From contig NZ_JANFCZ010000001.1 of NCBI RefSeq assembly GCF_024391045.1, positions 1-64,000 of the forward strand: a DNA stretch of 64,000 bases. The letters are read 5' to 3'. The stretch comes from Pseudarthrobacter sulfonivorans. Its GTDB lineage: Bacteria; Actinomycetota; Actinomycetes; Actinomycetales; Micrococcaceae. The stretch's first letter is position 1, and each line of letters opens with the position of its first letter. This document shows, one piece after another, positions 42,801 through 51,225 of the stretch. A program made the position numbers and the translations under genes. The notes under the pieces were generated by a model, which was not told where the DNA came from, ran no database searches, and saw nothing but the letters and a program-made list of their open reading frames with translations.

Positions 42801-43266
42801 CTTCCTGGGTGGCCCACAGCGTGATGCCCAGCGTGACCCACTTGCCCAGCACTGCATTGTGGAAAACGCCGAGCACCACGGTCAGCTGGCCCGTCCCGCG
42901 CAGGGCAACCGGCTTGGAATACTCGCCGCCGGTGCTGCGCGCACTCTTGTGGAAGCCCCGCACATACGACATCAGGGAGCGTTCCTTCTTTTGCGCCCCT
43001 GCCGCCTTGTTGTACTCAATTCTGTGCGCGGGAAGGAGCAGGGTAGTGATGGCGTCCACCACTGTGGACTTGCCCGACCCGATGTCGCCGGTGAGCAGGC
43101 TGTTGGCCCCGTCCAGGCGGAACGTGCGCACACCTTGGTGGAACGTGCCCCAGTTGAGCAGTTCCAGACGGTGTAGCCGGAAGCCCGGGGGAGTGCCGCC
43201 GTCGGCCGCTGTTTCATCCAGGCTGAACAGGCTCTCCTGCAGGTCCGTGCGCAGGTCCGCTGTCAC
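39859..43266 (-). CDS. jetC: Wadjet SMC-like ATPase JetC
   Basis: 1135 residues, MukB-like SMC. Walker A GDIGSGKST at 60-68, long coiled-coil arms with a hinge near the middle (the LSLLVPAEHYPEVSSWVDANNLRGRLVYLRI region), signature SGGQKEKLAY from 1017, Walker B VVIDEAFGRG with D1061-E1062. JetC forms the loop-extruding motor with JetA (kleisin) and JetB (KITE). It starts at GTG 43266 inside a GTGA overlap with jetB. All catalytic motifs are intact, so the motor should be active. Confidence 0.95.
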   Translation of the reverse strand: MTADLRTDLQESLFSLDETAADGGTPPGFRLHRLELLNWGTFHQGVRTFRLDGANSLLTGDIGSGKSTVVDAITTLLLPAHRIEYNKAAGAQKKERSLMSYVRGFHKSARSTGGEYSKPVALRGTGQLTVVLGVFHNAVLGKWVTLGITLWATQEAGQPNRFYSLAEAEQSIAADFSNFGQDPLKLKKKLRAAGASVHDSFEPYSAAFKRQFGISGNQAMELFHRTVSMKQVENITSFVRGNMLEEDGVANRITNLIHHFDDLKKAHDAVLRAKDQITLLTPIRAGAAQHATLSAEDLLARKQRDQLRPWFTDRKLQLSLEHQLELERTGARLHEDSARLTGDIKQLRRDLAGVEEDIRTNGGGRLAAIDADLARLAAESAAQRQRFEDYAAAASELGLQAPEDRILFDANRARLAEVEAELGRASDELQDQRTELTMTRTVLTNQAADITAELTSLQARRNLIPLPQLDIRRRLCEGTGIKDSELPYVGELLKIRDGESAWEGAAERTLHGFALSLLVPAEHYPEVSSWVDANNLRGRLVYLRIGDTYAPKAAEPGTLAAKIAIKQGTPFRDFLQDELSNRFDYFCCENLADFRRYPKALTANGQLKGGRGRHEKDDRKDLADRRNYVLGWDNHDKIARFRSEQDDLQGRLKVVAGQLQRVNDALGGLGRQNRQLGLVSSVKEFGEISWQATARSIEDLKAEKRALETTSDVLRQLMAKQTQVAEDLERFEDKSGKLQQRLGANEKDARDIAEAIEECRGVLTETPVTDDAVVLAAVGRLTEAALGGKTLTYRTTGTVESAVRGGLTDTIDALARRIARAGENTVRQMADFRNRYPNETTDFDAALEAAADYSRLLEQLEGNDLPRFENQFKDLLNQNTIREVVAFNAYLDSQRQDIVKRIGEINESLAGIPYNTGRHIQLEHQQTSDQDVREFGNDLRACSEGTIGDDDQYSEQKYLQVERLIDRFRGREGLTDLDRKWTAKVTDVRNWFTFSASEKWTETGEEYEHFTDSGGKSGGQKEKLAYTILAAALAFQFGLGSGKSAGRNAGSGRSFRFVVIDEAFGRGSDESARYGLELFQRMKLQLLIVTPLQKIHVIEPFVSHVGFVANTNGDDSQLRNMTIQEYRAEKDRHGR

Positions 43267-43925
43267 TTGTCCTCCTCCGTATCCGTCGCTCCAGCGGCAG
43301 GGGCGTCCCCGAGCGGCTCGCCAGCGAGCGTGGCACGGTAGTCAGCCAGCCGCGCGTCGAACTCCTCCATCCACTGCGCGTCCACGTACGCCTTGAGGAT
43401 CCGCGCCACCTCGTACGTGTCCGCCTGTCCCTTGAGCCTGCGGAGAAAACCGAGCTCCACTACTTTCCTGATGTCCGTGCCCAGCCGGTCCAGGACCTTG
43501 GCCTCGTTGCTGGACTCGGGGAGAAACACCGCCACCAGGTCCGCGATCTCCTGGCCGGTCATGATGAGCCGGAGCTCGCTGCTGTTGACGTCGAACTCCA
43601 TCATCCGGCGCCGGAGGAGGGCCAGCAGCAGGCTGACGTTGAAGGTCAGGGTGCGGCGGGCGATCAGGCGGGGAAGCGTGCCGTCCGGATCCTCGCGCGA
43701 GCGCAGGAACGCGTAGCCCTCGGATTCGTCCACGATGAGGTCCAGGCCCAGCACGGAAACGTAATCCCTCGCGTGGGAGGTCAGACCGAGCAGGGACTGC
43801 CACACCTTCTCGTCGTTTTCCGCATAGAGCACGCCTTTGAAGAGCCGCGTGACGACGGCGGGGAGATCCTCCGGCGTGCTGGTTTGCGTTAGTGCTGGAG
43901 TGGAGCTTGGAGTGGCGGAGTTCAT
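43263..43925 (-). CDS. jetB: Wadjet subunit JetB (DUF4194, MukE-like)
   Basis: 220 residues from ATG 43925, within an ATGA overlap with jetA; the open frame beyond that start is a shadow. The core LPAVVTRLFKGVLYAENDEKVWQSLLGLTSHARDYVSVLGLDLIVDESEGYAFLR and LLALLRRRMMEFD are DUF4194, a winged-helix KITE-type protein. JetB bridges the JetA kleisin dimer and JetC heads. The tail (LAGEPLGDAPAAGATDTEEDK) is acidic. Confidence 0.93.
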   Translation of the reverse strand: MNSATPSSTPALTQTSTPEDLPAVVTRLFKGVLYAENDEKVWQSLLGLTSHARDYVSVLGLDLIVDESEGYAFLRSREDPDGTLPRLIARRTLTFNVSLLLALLRRRMMEFDVNSSELRLIMTGQEIADLVAVFLPESSNEAKVLDRLGTDIRKVVELGFLRRLKGQADTYEVARILKAYVDAQWMEEFDARLADYRATLAGEPLGDAPAAGATDTEEDK

Positions 43926-45364
43926 GCCGGCCTTCCGAAAATGATTTGATCGATGGTTGCTTCGCGGGTGCTGCCGTCCGGCAACTGCCACGCCAGGCGC
44001 TGGGACTGCTCCGGGTTGATGGTGGCCCACGGGGATTCGGTGGCCAGCTGGTAGTAGGCCACCACCTCGGCCAAACCCTGGGTCAGCGGAAACGCCGCGG
44101 TGATCTCCGCGAGGGTGGCCTGCTCACTGTCAGCAAGCACGGAGTCCACGTTGACTTGCAAGAGTTCCTTGTCCACGTAGAACTGGCTGAACAGGGCAGC
44201 TGCGTCCACATCGGCGTCGTCGGCGGTTTGCACCTCGTCGTCCACCAGCACCTTCCGGCTCGGCTCGTACAGCGGCCGTTCGAACGGCAGCACCACGTCC
44301 ACGGACGGCGCATCGATCTCCATAAAAACGCCCGACGGCGGCGCCTCCCGGGTGCCCAGCGCGCCGGATTCGATGCTGCGGATCAGTTGCATAATCCGTT
44401 TGTTTTCCAGGAACACCTTGTCGTCCAGGAGCCGGCGCATTTGCTGGGAGAGCTGACGGACGGTGGCCTGGGTCTGTTCCACCGCCGGCAGCCAGTCCTG
44501 GTGGAGGTGTGTGACGGCGTCCAGGCTGTCGCTGTGAGCCAGGGCCTCGATCCGGGCAGCCCGGTAGAGCAGGTCCTGCAGTTCGGTACGCAGCTGAGGG
44601 GACATCAGGTAGTCCCAGAATCCCTGGAAAGTTCTGCCTTGGAGCGAGCTGCTGATGTCCTGCTGGTTGTTGAAGATGGATTCGAGCAGTTCGCCCTGCG
44701 TTCCGGCCCAGGTGGCGATCTGTTCGCGTACCTGGCGGTCCAGCTTGCGGAAATTCTGCTCGACCTCGCGGAAATCTGACAACAGGTCCTTGGCCAGGGA
44801 CCTGAGCTGCTGCAGATGGTCCAAGGCTTCCGGGCCGGTCATCACGCGGACATGCCCGTCGCGGATGCGCTGCATCTCGCCGTCTATCCCGTTCCGCTGG
44901 CGCTGCAGTTCGGCCAGCCTCACTTCAGGATCTGTTTCAGACTGCTGTACCAGCTGCTTCAGTACCGCGAAGATGCTGGTCAGGCGGGATTGAGTGGCCA
45001 CGAAGTCCCGGCCGCGCAGGCTCTCCACCCAGCGGACCACATCCTCCGCCGCAGCGGTGAGGTCGTAGTGCGGCTCGTCTTCGCCCGGCACATAGTACTT
45101 CCGCAGCCATTTGCGTTGGTCGGCGGCCCAGTCGTCCAGGTAGTCGCCGGCGGGGCGCGGAAATTTGTCTTCACCCTCGTTATCACGGAGGCCGAACAGG
45201 ACATCCTCCAGGACGTCGATGAGTTCCTGCCGTCCCAGGTTCCGCTGGTTGGGCCCGGTGAACGCCGCCATGAAGAACGTCACGGCCAGCGGCGCATTCT
45301 GGGCACGCAGGAGCGACCAGCCTGCGTGGTTTTCGCGCAAAGAATTGATCGCGTAGAAGTCCAT
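43922..45364 (-). CDS. jetA: Wadjet subunit JetA (DUF3375, MukF-like kleisin)
   Basis: 480 residues. The start MDFYAINSLRENHAGWSLLRAQNAPLAVTFF and the central helical region (LRSLAKDLLSDFREVEQNFRKLDRQVREQIATW) are DUF3375. JetA is the kleisin that dimerises the two SMC motors. It is the first gene of the operon; the 244-bp region upstream, shared with a divergent lipoprotein gene, should hold the promoter. Confidence 0.94.
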   Translation of the reverse strand: MDFYAINSLRENHAGWSLLRAQNAPLAVTFFMAAFTGPNQRNLGRQELIDVLEDVLFGLRDNEGEDKFPRPAGDYLDDWAADQRKWLRKYYVPGEDEPHYDLTAAAEDVVRWVESLRGRDFVATQSRLTSIFAVLKQLVQQSETDPEVRLAELQRQRNGIDGEMQRIRDGHVRVMTGPEALDHLQQLRSLAKDLLSDFREVEQNFRKLDRQVREQIATWAGTQGELLESIFNNQQDISSSLQGRTFQGFWDYLMSPQLRTELQDLLYRAARIEALAHSDSLDAVTHLHQDWLPAVEQTQATVRQLSQQMRRLLDDKVFLENKRIMQLIRSIESGALGTREAPPSGVFMEIDAPSVDVVLPFERPLYEPSRKVLVDDEVQTADDADVDAAALFSQFYVDKELLQVNVDSVLADSEQATLAEITAAFPLTQGLAEVVAYYQLATESPWATINPEQSQRLAWQLPDGSTREATIDQIIFGRPA

Positions 45365-45608
45365 TGGGGTCCCGTGTTTGGTGCGGCACGTCGTCGTTCT
45401 TCACTCTAGGCGACACCCCGGACATTCCCACCCCACGGTTTCCGGCTGCACCTGCGCGCCGATACGCCGGGATGGCGAGAACGGCTGGGTGCAGGTGTTT
45501 GCAAGCCGCCAACTATGGGTAATCCTGTAGATATAGCCCGGGGCAACTAAAATCCGGCTGCCTGCAGAGGCGAACCCACCCGGGCCTGCCCCGGAGGCTG
45601 GAGGCACG
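45365..45608. promoter_or_regulatory. Divergent promoter region of jetA and the lipoprotein-Nramp operon
   Basis: 244 bp. A moderately AT-rich patch around 45505-45555 (CTATGGGTAATCCTGTAGATAT lies there) could hold promoter elements for both directions. GGAGG at 45595-45603 precedes the GTG at 45609. No clear operator. Confidence 0.4.
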
Positions 45609-46124
45609 GTGCTGCACAGGTCAGACCCGCCGCGGCAAGCCACAACTCCGTCCGCCCGCCGCGCGCCGCTGCTCACCACCTGCGTGCTGGCGCTCGCCGT
45701 CCTGACCGGCTGCGGCGGGGCGACCGAAACTGTTGCCACCGCCGTCGAGAATTCCGCCTCCGCCGTTGCCACGGCCCGCCTCGCCCTGTCGCAGGACATG
45801 GCCGGAAAACTCACCCGCGCCGCGACATCCACCACCCTGGACGACTCGCTGAAGGAATTCCAGACCAGCCGCAGCACCGTCCTGAAACTCTCCCCCTCCA
45901 CAGCCGAAGACCGCGACGTCCAGCACCAGGCGCTGGAGGTCCTCGACGGGTGTGCTGCCGCGTTCACCACCGCCCGCGCCGCGGTTTCAGCGTCCGACGG
46001 CGGCGCCCCACCTTCCGGGGGTTCCCCCTCCTCGGGTGCTCCCTCGCTCGCCGACGGCGATCGGGCCCTCGCCGCCGCGGCGGACGCCCTGAAGAACCTT
46101 CAGCAAAAGGTGGGGGAGAAGTGA
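45609..46124 (+). CDS. Putative lipoprotein
   Basis: 171 residues from GTG 45609, with GGAGG upstream. A basic N-terminus is followed by LLTTCVLALAVLTGCGG, a signal peptide with lipobox LTGC. The mature part is helical and Ala-rich (ASAVATARLALSQDMAGKLTRAATSTTLDDSLKEF) with a Gly/Ser/Pro linker near the C-terminus. Family not recognised. Its stop overlaps the next start as GTGA, so it is the first cistron of the metal-transporter operon and may be an accessory surface protein. Confidence 0.7.
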   Translation: MLHRSDPPRQATTPSARRAPLLTTCVLALAVLTGCGGATETVATAVENSASAVATARLALSQDMAGKLTRAATSTTLDDSLKEFQTSRSTVLKLSPSTAEDRDVQHQALEVLDGCAAAFTTARAAVSASDGGAPPSGGSPSSGAPSLADGDRALAAAADALKNLQQKVGEK

Positions 46125-47350
46125 AACGGCTCCTCGGCGTCGCGCTCGGTGTCCTCACCGCCATTGGCGGGTTCGTGGACATCGGGGACCTGGTGACCAA
46201 CGCCGTCGTCGGTTCCCGGTTCGGGACCTCGCTCGTCTGGGTGGTCCTGGTGGGTGTGGTGGGGATCTGCCTGTTCGCCAACATGTCAGGCCGGGTGGCC
46301 GCCGCGTCCGGGCGGGCCACGTTCGAGGTCATCCGTGAGCGGCTGGGGCCGCGGGCAGGCATGGCCAATCTGGCGGCGTCGTTCCTGATCAACCTCATGA
46401 CCGTGACGGCGGAGATCGGCGGCATTGCCCTGGCCCTGCAGCTTGCCAGCAGTGTCTACTACCTGCTGTGGATTCCGGTGGCGGCGGTGGCCGTCTGGCT
46501 GGTGATCTGGCGGGTCAAGTTCTCCATCATGGAAAACGTCACCGGGCTCCTGGGCCTCACCCTGATCGTGTTCGCAGTGGCCCTGTTCCTGCTCAAACCG
46601 GACTGGGGTTCCCTGGCCGGGCAGGCGTTGGCCCCCGCCGTACCGGAGGCCGAGACCGCTCCGACCTACTGGTATTTCGCCATCGCCCTGTTCGGTGCCG
46701 CAATGACGCCCTACGAAGTCTTCTTCTTCTCCTCCGGCGCTGTGGAGGAAGGGTGGACCGTCAAGGACCTGGTCCAGTCCCGGATCAACGTCCTGGTGGG
46801 GTTCCCGCTCGGCGGTCTGCTGTCCCTCGCCATCGCCGGCTGCGCCGCGGTAGTGCTCCTGCCGGCCGGGATCGCCGTCACCTCCTTGTCCCAGGTGATC
46901 CTGCCGGTGGCGGAGGGCGCCGGCAAGATTGGCCTGGCGTTCGTCCTGGTGGGCGTGGTGGCGGCAACGTTCGGGGCCGCCCTGGAGACCACCCTGTCCA
47001 GCGGCTACACCCTGGCCCAGTTCTTCGGCTGGTCCTGGGGCAAATTCCGCAGCCCGGCCCAGGCCTCCCGGTTCCACCTGGCCATGATCATCTGCCTGCT
47101 GGTGGGGGCAGGAGTCCTGTTCACCGGCGTGGACCCCGTGCTGGTGACCGAATATTCGGTGGTGTTCTCTGCGATCGCGCTGCCGCTAACCTACCTGCCC
47201 ATCCTCGTGGTGGCCAACGATCCCCAATACATGGGCGAGCACGTAAACGGACAAGTGGTCAACGTCCTGGGCATGGTCTACCTGGTGATCATCCTGGTGG
47301 CCTCCATCGCCGCCATTCCCCTCATGATCGTGACAGGAGCCGGAGCATGA
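46121..47350 (+). CDS. Nramp-family divalent metal transporter with altered ion site
   Basis: 409 residues from GTG 46121 in a GTGA overlap. Eleven or so membrane helices. In helix 1 the canonical DPGN reads D20-I-G-D23, and in helix 6 the canonical A-x-x-M-P reads A-A-M-T196-P197 (ALFGAAMTPYEVFF), so the Asn and Met that normally coordinate Mn or Fe are replaced by Asp and Thr. The rest, including MTVTAEIGGIALALQL and LETTLSSGYTLAQFFGW, fits the family. A different or harder ion (for example Mg2+, as in the Nramp-related magnesium transporters) is possible. Two PRC-barrel-type genes follow with overlaps. Confidence 0.87.
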   Translation: MKRLLGVALGVLTAIGGFVDIGDLVTNAVVGSRFGTSLVWVVLVGVVGICLFANMSGRVAAASGRATFEVIRERLGPRAGMANLAASFLINLMTVTAEIGGIALALQLASSVYYLLWIPVAAVAVWLVIWRVKFSIMENVTGLLGLTLIVFAVALFLLKPDWGSLAGQALAPAVPEAETAPTYWYFAIALFGAAMTPYEVFFFSSGAVEEGWTVKDLVQSRINVLVGFPLGGLLSLAIAGCAAVVLLPAGIAVTSLSQVILPVAEGAGKIGLAFVLVGVVAATFGAALETTLSSGYTLAQFFGWSWGKFRSPAQASRFHLAMIICLLVGAGVLFTGVDPVLVTEYSVVFSAIALPLTYLPILVVANDPQYMGEHVNGQVVNVLGMVYLVIILVASIAAIPLMIVTGAGA

Positions 47351-47757
47351 GCACTTCATCCCAGCCGCTGGCGCCCGTCCCGAAAGTGGCCGGCCGCACC
47401 CTCGACGCGCAGCTGCACCTGATGGACCGCCAGGTCCTTGATCACGACGGCGTTCCGGTCACCACGGTGGACGACCTCGAACTCAGCGGTCCGGCCGTGG
47501 GCGAGGACATTCCGGCGGGCACGCCGGCGCCCGTCCTCACGGCGCTGCTGACCGGGCCGGTCCTGGGCACGCGCATCTTCGGCGGCAGGCCGCCGTCGTC
47601 CCGGCTGATCCGGATCCCTTGGAAAGATGTTGCCGACGTGGACGTGGTGCTGAAACTTGGCGTGAGCGGCGAACATCTCGACGCCGGCTGGGTGGAGCGG
47701 TGGATCCGGACGAAAATCATCGCCCGCATCCCAGGAGGCCGCCATGATCCTCGGTGA
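47347..47757 (+). CDS. Hypothetical protein, PRC-barrel-associated
   Basis: 136 residues from ATG 47347, in an ATGA overlap with the transporter gene. The sequence VAGRTLDAQLHLMDRQVLDHDGVPVTTVDDLEL and IRIPWKDVADVDVVLKLGVSG has the beta-strand and turn pattern of PRC-barrel proteins, in which 'dhdG.pvg.v.Dlel' is the first strand pair. The C-terminal WVERWIRTKIIARIPGG is helical. With the next gene it forms a pair often found next to Nramp-like transporters; the pair may gate or sense the transporter. Confidence 0.7.
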   Translation: MSTSSQPLAPVPKVAGRTLDAQLHLMDRQVLDHDGVPVTTVDDLELSGPAVGEDIPAGTPAPVLTALLTGPVLGTRIFGGRPPSSRLIRIPWKDVADVDVVLKLGVSGEHLDAGWVERWIRTKIIARIPGGRHDPR

Positions 47758-48091
47758 CCTCCTGGGCACGCCGGTCCATGATTCCGACGGCGGCAGGCTG
47801 GGCCGCGTGGCCGACGCCCGCTTTGTGCTGGACGGGCCGCCGCAGCAACTGATGGCCGAACCGCGCCTCCTGGGCCTCGTGGTCAGCCCGCACAGTGTCT
47901 CCTCGTTCCTCGGCTACGAACGCACCGGCCTCACCCAGCCGTGGCCGCTGGCGCACATGCTCCGCTGGCGGCACCGCGGCTCGTTCCTGGTGATGTGGGA
48001 GGACATCGCCTCAGTTGGCGAACAGTCCGTCAGGCTGCGTCCCGGGTTTACCCGCTACAGCCCGGCGCTCGACGGCGGCGGCCAGGAGTAG
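47744..48091 (+). CDS. PRC-barrel domain protein
   Basis: 115 residues; the start ATG 47744 overlaps the previous gene by 14 bases, and AGGAGG lies directly upstream (47731-47736). The opening MILGDLLGTPVHDSDGGRLGRVADARFVLDG is a clear PRC-barrel (YlmC/YrrD-like). The middle part LVVSPHSVSSFLGYERTGL followed by WEDIASV completes the barrel. It ends 27 bases from the convergent phoD gene. Confidence 0.82.
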   Translation: MILGDLLGTPVHDSDGGRLGRVADARFVLDGPPQQLMAEPRLLGLVVSPHSVSSFLGYERTGLTQPWPLAHMLRWRHRGSFLVMWEDIASVGEQSVRLRPGFTRYSPALDGGGQE

Positions 48092-48118
48092 CCTGCCCCG
48101 CGCAAGGGTTCCTCGTCG

Positions 48119-49702
48119 CTACCGTGCCTGCAGCCCCGGGACACCGTCCTGGATGGTGAAGGAGGCCTTCGTCGAAACGGCGGCGCCCGGCGTCGTGACG
48201 TAGTCCAGCGTGCGGAAGTCGGCGGTCATCGCGTCCTTCGTGATGCGCGTGTTCACGTAGCCGCGGTTGTCGTTGTAGAACTTCAGGTGCGGGTTCCAGG
48301 CCATGACGGGATCCGCGGTGGAGCCGTTGCCGTTGCCGGTGGAGGTGATGGACGTGCACACGAGCTCGGCGCCGACCACGGGGGAGGCGGGGTCCTTGTA
48401 ATCGACCTTGACGTCGTTGGCCCAGTTGCGGTGCACGTCGCCGGTGAGGACGACGGCGTTGCGCACCTTCGCGTCCACCCAGCCCTGGGTGATGCGGCGG
48501 CGGGAGGCCGCGTAGCCGTCCCAGCCGTCCATGGAGACGTCGTCGATCTCGGGTGCGCCGTTGCGGTCGCGCTCGGCGAAGAACACCTGTTGGCCCAGGA
48601 TGTCCCAGCGCTGGGTTGAGTTTTTGAAGCCCTCCAGCAGCCATCTCTCCTGCTCGGCGCCGGTGATGGTGCGGTCCTCGGCGAGACGCTCGGTGACGTT
48701 CTTCTTCCAGCCGTCGCCGGCGAGCTGGTCGTCGCGGTACTGGCGGGTGTCCATCATGTGGAAGTTGGCCAGCTGGCCCCACTGCAGCTTGCGGTAGATC
48801 TTCATGTCGGCACCGGCCGGCACGGTGGAGGGCCGCAGCGGCATGTTCTCGTAGTAGGCCTGGAATGCGGCGGCCCGGCGCTGCAGGAAGTGCTCGGTGG
48901 TGTCGTTCAGCTGCCCGGCGTCCTTGTTTTCCGGCACGTCGTCCGCCCAGTTATTGTCCACCTCGTGGTCATCCCACACCACCAGCCACGGCGCGACGGC
49001 GTGCGCGGCCTGCAGGTCGGCGTCGGCCTTGTACTGCGCATGCCGCTGCCGGTAGCTGGCCAGGCTCACAGTCTCCGGGCCCTCGTGGTCGCGCGGGTTG
49101 CCGCCGCCGATCACGTAGCTGTCCTTCTTGTACTCGTATAGGTAGTCGCCTAAGTGCAGCACCAGGTCCGGGTGGTCCTGCGCCAGCCGCTGGTACGCGG
49201 TGAAGTAGCCGTGCTCGTACTGCGCGCAGCTGGCAAACGCCATGGCCAGCGCCGCCGGCGTCTCGTGCGGCGCCGGGCTGGTGAGAGTGCGTCCCACCGG
49301 GCTGATGTGCTTGCCGGTGCGGAACCGGTAGAAGTATTCGCGGCCCGGGCGCAGCCCCTTGAGCTCCACGTGCACCGAGTGCGCGGTCTCGACCCGGGCG
49401 TGCTCGACGCCGCGGGCTACTACGGTGCGCATGCCCGCGTCCTCCGCCACTTCCCACTGCACCGCGACGTTGCGGGAGGGCATGCCGCCCAGGCCGTCCT
49501 CGGCCACGGGGTTTACCGCCAGGCGCGTCCAAATCACGAAGCCGTCCGGCCACGGCTCGCCGGAGGCGATCCCGAGCATAAACGGATCGGTGCGGAGACC
49601 GGCGTCGTCCGCGGTTGAAGCGAAGGCCGCACCCGGAAGCGCGGCGACGAGACCGGCTCCGAGGCCGGCGGAAAGGAGGGACCTGCGTGAAATGTTATCC
49701 AT
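48119..49702 (-). CDS. phoD: Alkaline phosphatase D, Tat-exported
   Basis: 527 residues. The N-terminus ISRRSLLSAGLGAGLVAALPGAAFA is a Tat signal. The PhoD N-domain (FMLGIASGEPWPDGFVIWTRLAV) and the metallophosphatase core follow: FASCAQYEHGYFTAY, LHLGDYLYEY, VVWDDHEVDNNWADD and a later VLTGDVHRNWANDV, which supply the Fe/Ca ligands. The enzyme hydrolyses phosphodiesters and monoesters outside the cell, typically under phosphate starvation. No Pho box was recognised in the 268 bp upstream. Confidence 0.93.
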   Translation of the reverse strand: MDNISRRSLLSAGLGAGLVAALPGAAFASTADDAGLRTDPFMLGIASGEPWPDGFVIWTRLAVNPVAEDGLGGMPSRNVAVQWEVAEDAGMRTVVARGVEHARVETAHSVHVELKGLRPGREYFYRFRTGKHISPVGRTLTSPAPHETPAALAMAFASCAQYEHGYFTAYQRLAQDHPDLVLHLGDYLYEYKKDSYVIGGGNPRDHEGPETVSLASYRQRHAQYKADADLQAAHAVAPWLVVWDDHEVDNNWADDVPENKDAGQLNDTTEHFLQRRAAAFQAYYENMPLRPSTVPAGADMKIYRKLQWGQLANFHMMDTRQYRDDQLAGDGWKKNVTERLAEDRTITGAEQERWLLEGFKNSTQRWDILGQQVFFAERDRNGAPEIDDVSMDGWDGYAASRRRITQGWVDAKVRNAVVLTGDVHRNWANDVKVDYKDPASPVVGAELVCTSITSTGNGNGSTADPVMAWNPHLKFYNDNRGYVNTRITKDAMTADFRTLDYVTTPGAAVSTKASFTIQDGVPGLQAR

Positions 49703-49970
49703 GCATCCGACCGTAGGAAGCGCGCCTAGACAGACCCTGAGGAGGATGTGAATGGGCGGTTAAATGCGTGACAAGATTTGTTGATGTGTTTCCGGCCCCA
49801 GGACCATGCGCTGCGCCCTCCGCCGAAAGGGTATCTTTGGCGAGGGGGGCCGTACCGGTCAAGTCCTACACCGGTGTCCGGGTTTGCCCGCGGCCAGGCC
49901 GAGCAGCAGCACGTCTCCGGTGTCCACGTCGACGATAGTGAGTCGTCACCACGACTGAGGAGAGTAACTG
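49703..49970. promoter_or_regulatory. Divergent promoter region of phoD and the 245-aa membrane protein
   Basis: 268 bp. An AT-richer patch at 49740-49800 upstream of phoD may hold its promoter (GCGTGACAAGATTTGTTGAT is part of it). GAGGAGAG at about 10 bases precedes GTG 49971. No repeat pattern of a PhoP box was found. Confidence 0.35.
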
Positions 49971-50708
49971 GTGAACAACGCCGGTGAATGGACTGCCACG
50001 CTCAAAGCATTCCACGAGAAACAACTGGACCGTCCCCGCCGTGTGTACCGGCTCGGCAAGACAAAGGTCATCTTTTCGGGTGGCCATGCCGCCTGCACTG
50101 TGGGTGCAGCAGTTGTGGCATCATGGCTGGACTTTCCTACCTTGGCGTTCTGGATTGCCATCGCCATCGGGTTTGTACTCGGAAAGTACCTCTTCCCGGT
50201 CCCTCGCAGCAGCGTGGCGAGCCGATATGGCTTCAGGCCGGTGGCCAGGAAATCTCCCGGCGAACTGGACTACATGACGCCGGAGGAGATCCGGGCCTAC
50301 CAGTACAACGTCCAGTTCATCCAGAAGGGCGTTACCCCTTTGGCGCTGGGGACCGAGGAGGCCCTTGGCCGCCAATCGGAGGCGGTCAGGGCTGTTTCCC
50401 TGGCAGTGGGGGCTGACGCCGGGCTGCTGGCACACCTCTCATTGGCGGATGTCAACGAATATCGGAGGACCGCCGACCGTCACGATCTGCTGAAGCGGCG
50501 GTGGCTCACCTACGAGGTGGACCCCCGGATGCAGTTCGATTTCCCCGCAATGTCTGACGTCTCCTTGCCCAGCACCGCGACCATGATTCGGGCGATGCAC
50601 GCCGCCGATCATGAGAGAACCACGGGTAATGCGGCCGGCTACAAGCAGGCTGTGGACAGGTTTTCGCAGAGCCTCGCAGAAGCGGAACGGGCGGCCGGCG
50701 TTCCGTAG
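49971..50708 (+). CDS. Hypothetical membrane protein
   Basis: 245 residues from GTG 49971. Residues about 35-75 hold two hydrophobic segments (HAACTVGAAVVASWL and LAFWIAIAIGFVLGKYLF). The rest is cytosolic and polar, with helices around YMTPEEIRAYQYNVQFIQKG and SLADVNEYRRTADRHDLLKRRW. No family is recognised and no operon is evident. Confidence 0.65.
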   Translation: MNNAGEWTATLKAFHEKQLDRPRRVYRLGKTKVIFSGGHAACTVGAAVVASWLDFPTLAFWIAIAIGFVLGKYLFPVPRSSVASRYGFRPVARKSPGELDYMTPEEIRAYQYNVQFIQKGVTPLALGTEEALGRQSEAVRAVSLAVGADAGLLAHLSLADVNEYRRTADRHDLLKRRWLTYEVDPRMQFDFPAMSDVSLPSTATMIRAMHAADHERTTGNAAGYKQAVDRFSQSLAEAERAAGVP

Positions 50709-50896
50709 GCGGAACGCGTCAGAACCTGGTTGTTGGCTGCTGGTTTGGGCCTTGCGTTCTGCAGGCGCCGGGTCCTAACTGGTGAAAGGTACTCGAGTCC
50801 TGCTGCCGGGCAGGAGAAAGTTCCTGCCGTACTGACGGGTTCCGGTAACCCGGGCCTGCCCGGCGGTTCCATCCAGCTATGAGGGAGGAAAGTTCG

Positions 50897-51187
50897 ATGT
50901 TCGCCAGAATCAGCACCTACAAGACCAGCCCCGATACCGTCAGGGAGGCGCCAACGGACGACATCATCGCCAGGGTGCTTCAGCTTCCGGGGTGCAAGGG
51001 AATCTACTATCTAAAGGGCAAGGAAACCAACAAGGCCCTATCCATAACGCTGTGGGACGCCGAGGAAGCCCTGGTTGCCACCCGGCAGGACGCAACCAAG
51101 ATCCGCGAGGAGACCAGCCAAGCGGACAAGACCCAAATCGTCTCCGTGGAGGAATTCGAAGTGACCGCCGAGAACCTCAAGCAGTGA
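50897..51187 (+). CDS. ABM (antibiotic biosynthesis monooxygenase)-like small protein
   Basis: 96 residues from ATG 50897, with GGAGG at 50884-50888. The strand-helix-strand pattern, FARISTYKTSPDTV, ...VLQLPGCKGIYYLKGKETNKALSITLWDAEEAL and ...ADKTQIVSVEEFEV, is the ferredoxin-like ABM fold. Members act as monooxygenases or just as dimeric small-molecule binders; no catalytic residue can be assigned. Confidence 0.72.
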   Translation: MFARISTYKTSPDTVREAPTDDIIARVLQLPGCKGIYYLKGKETNKALSITLWDAEEALVATRQDATKIREETSQADKTQIVSVEEFEVTAENLKQ

Positions 51188-51225
51188 CCGCAGCCGCCAA
51201 GAAGTCTTCCGGCGAGAAGGTCTAG

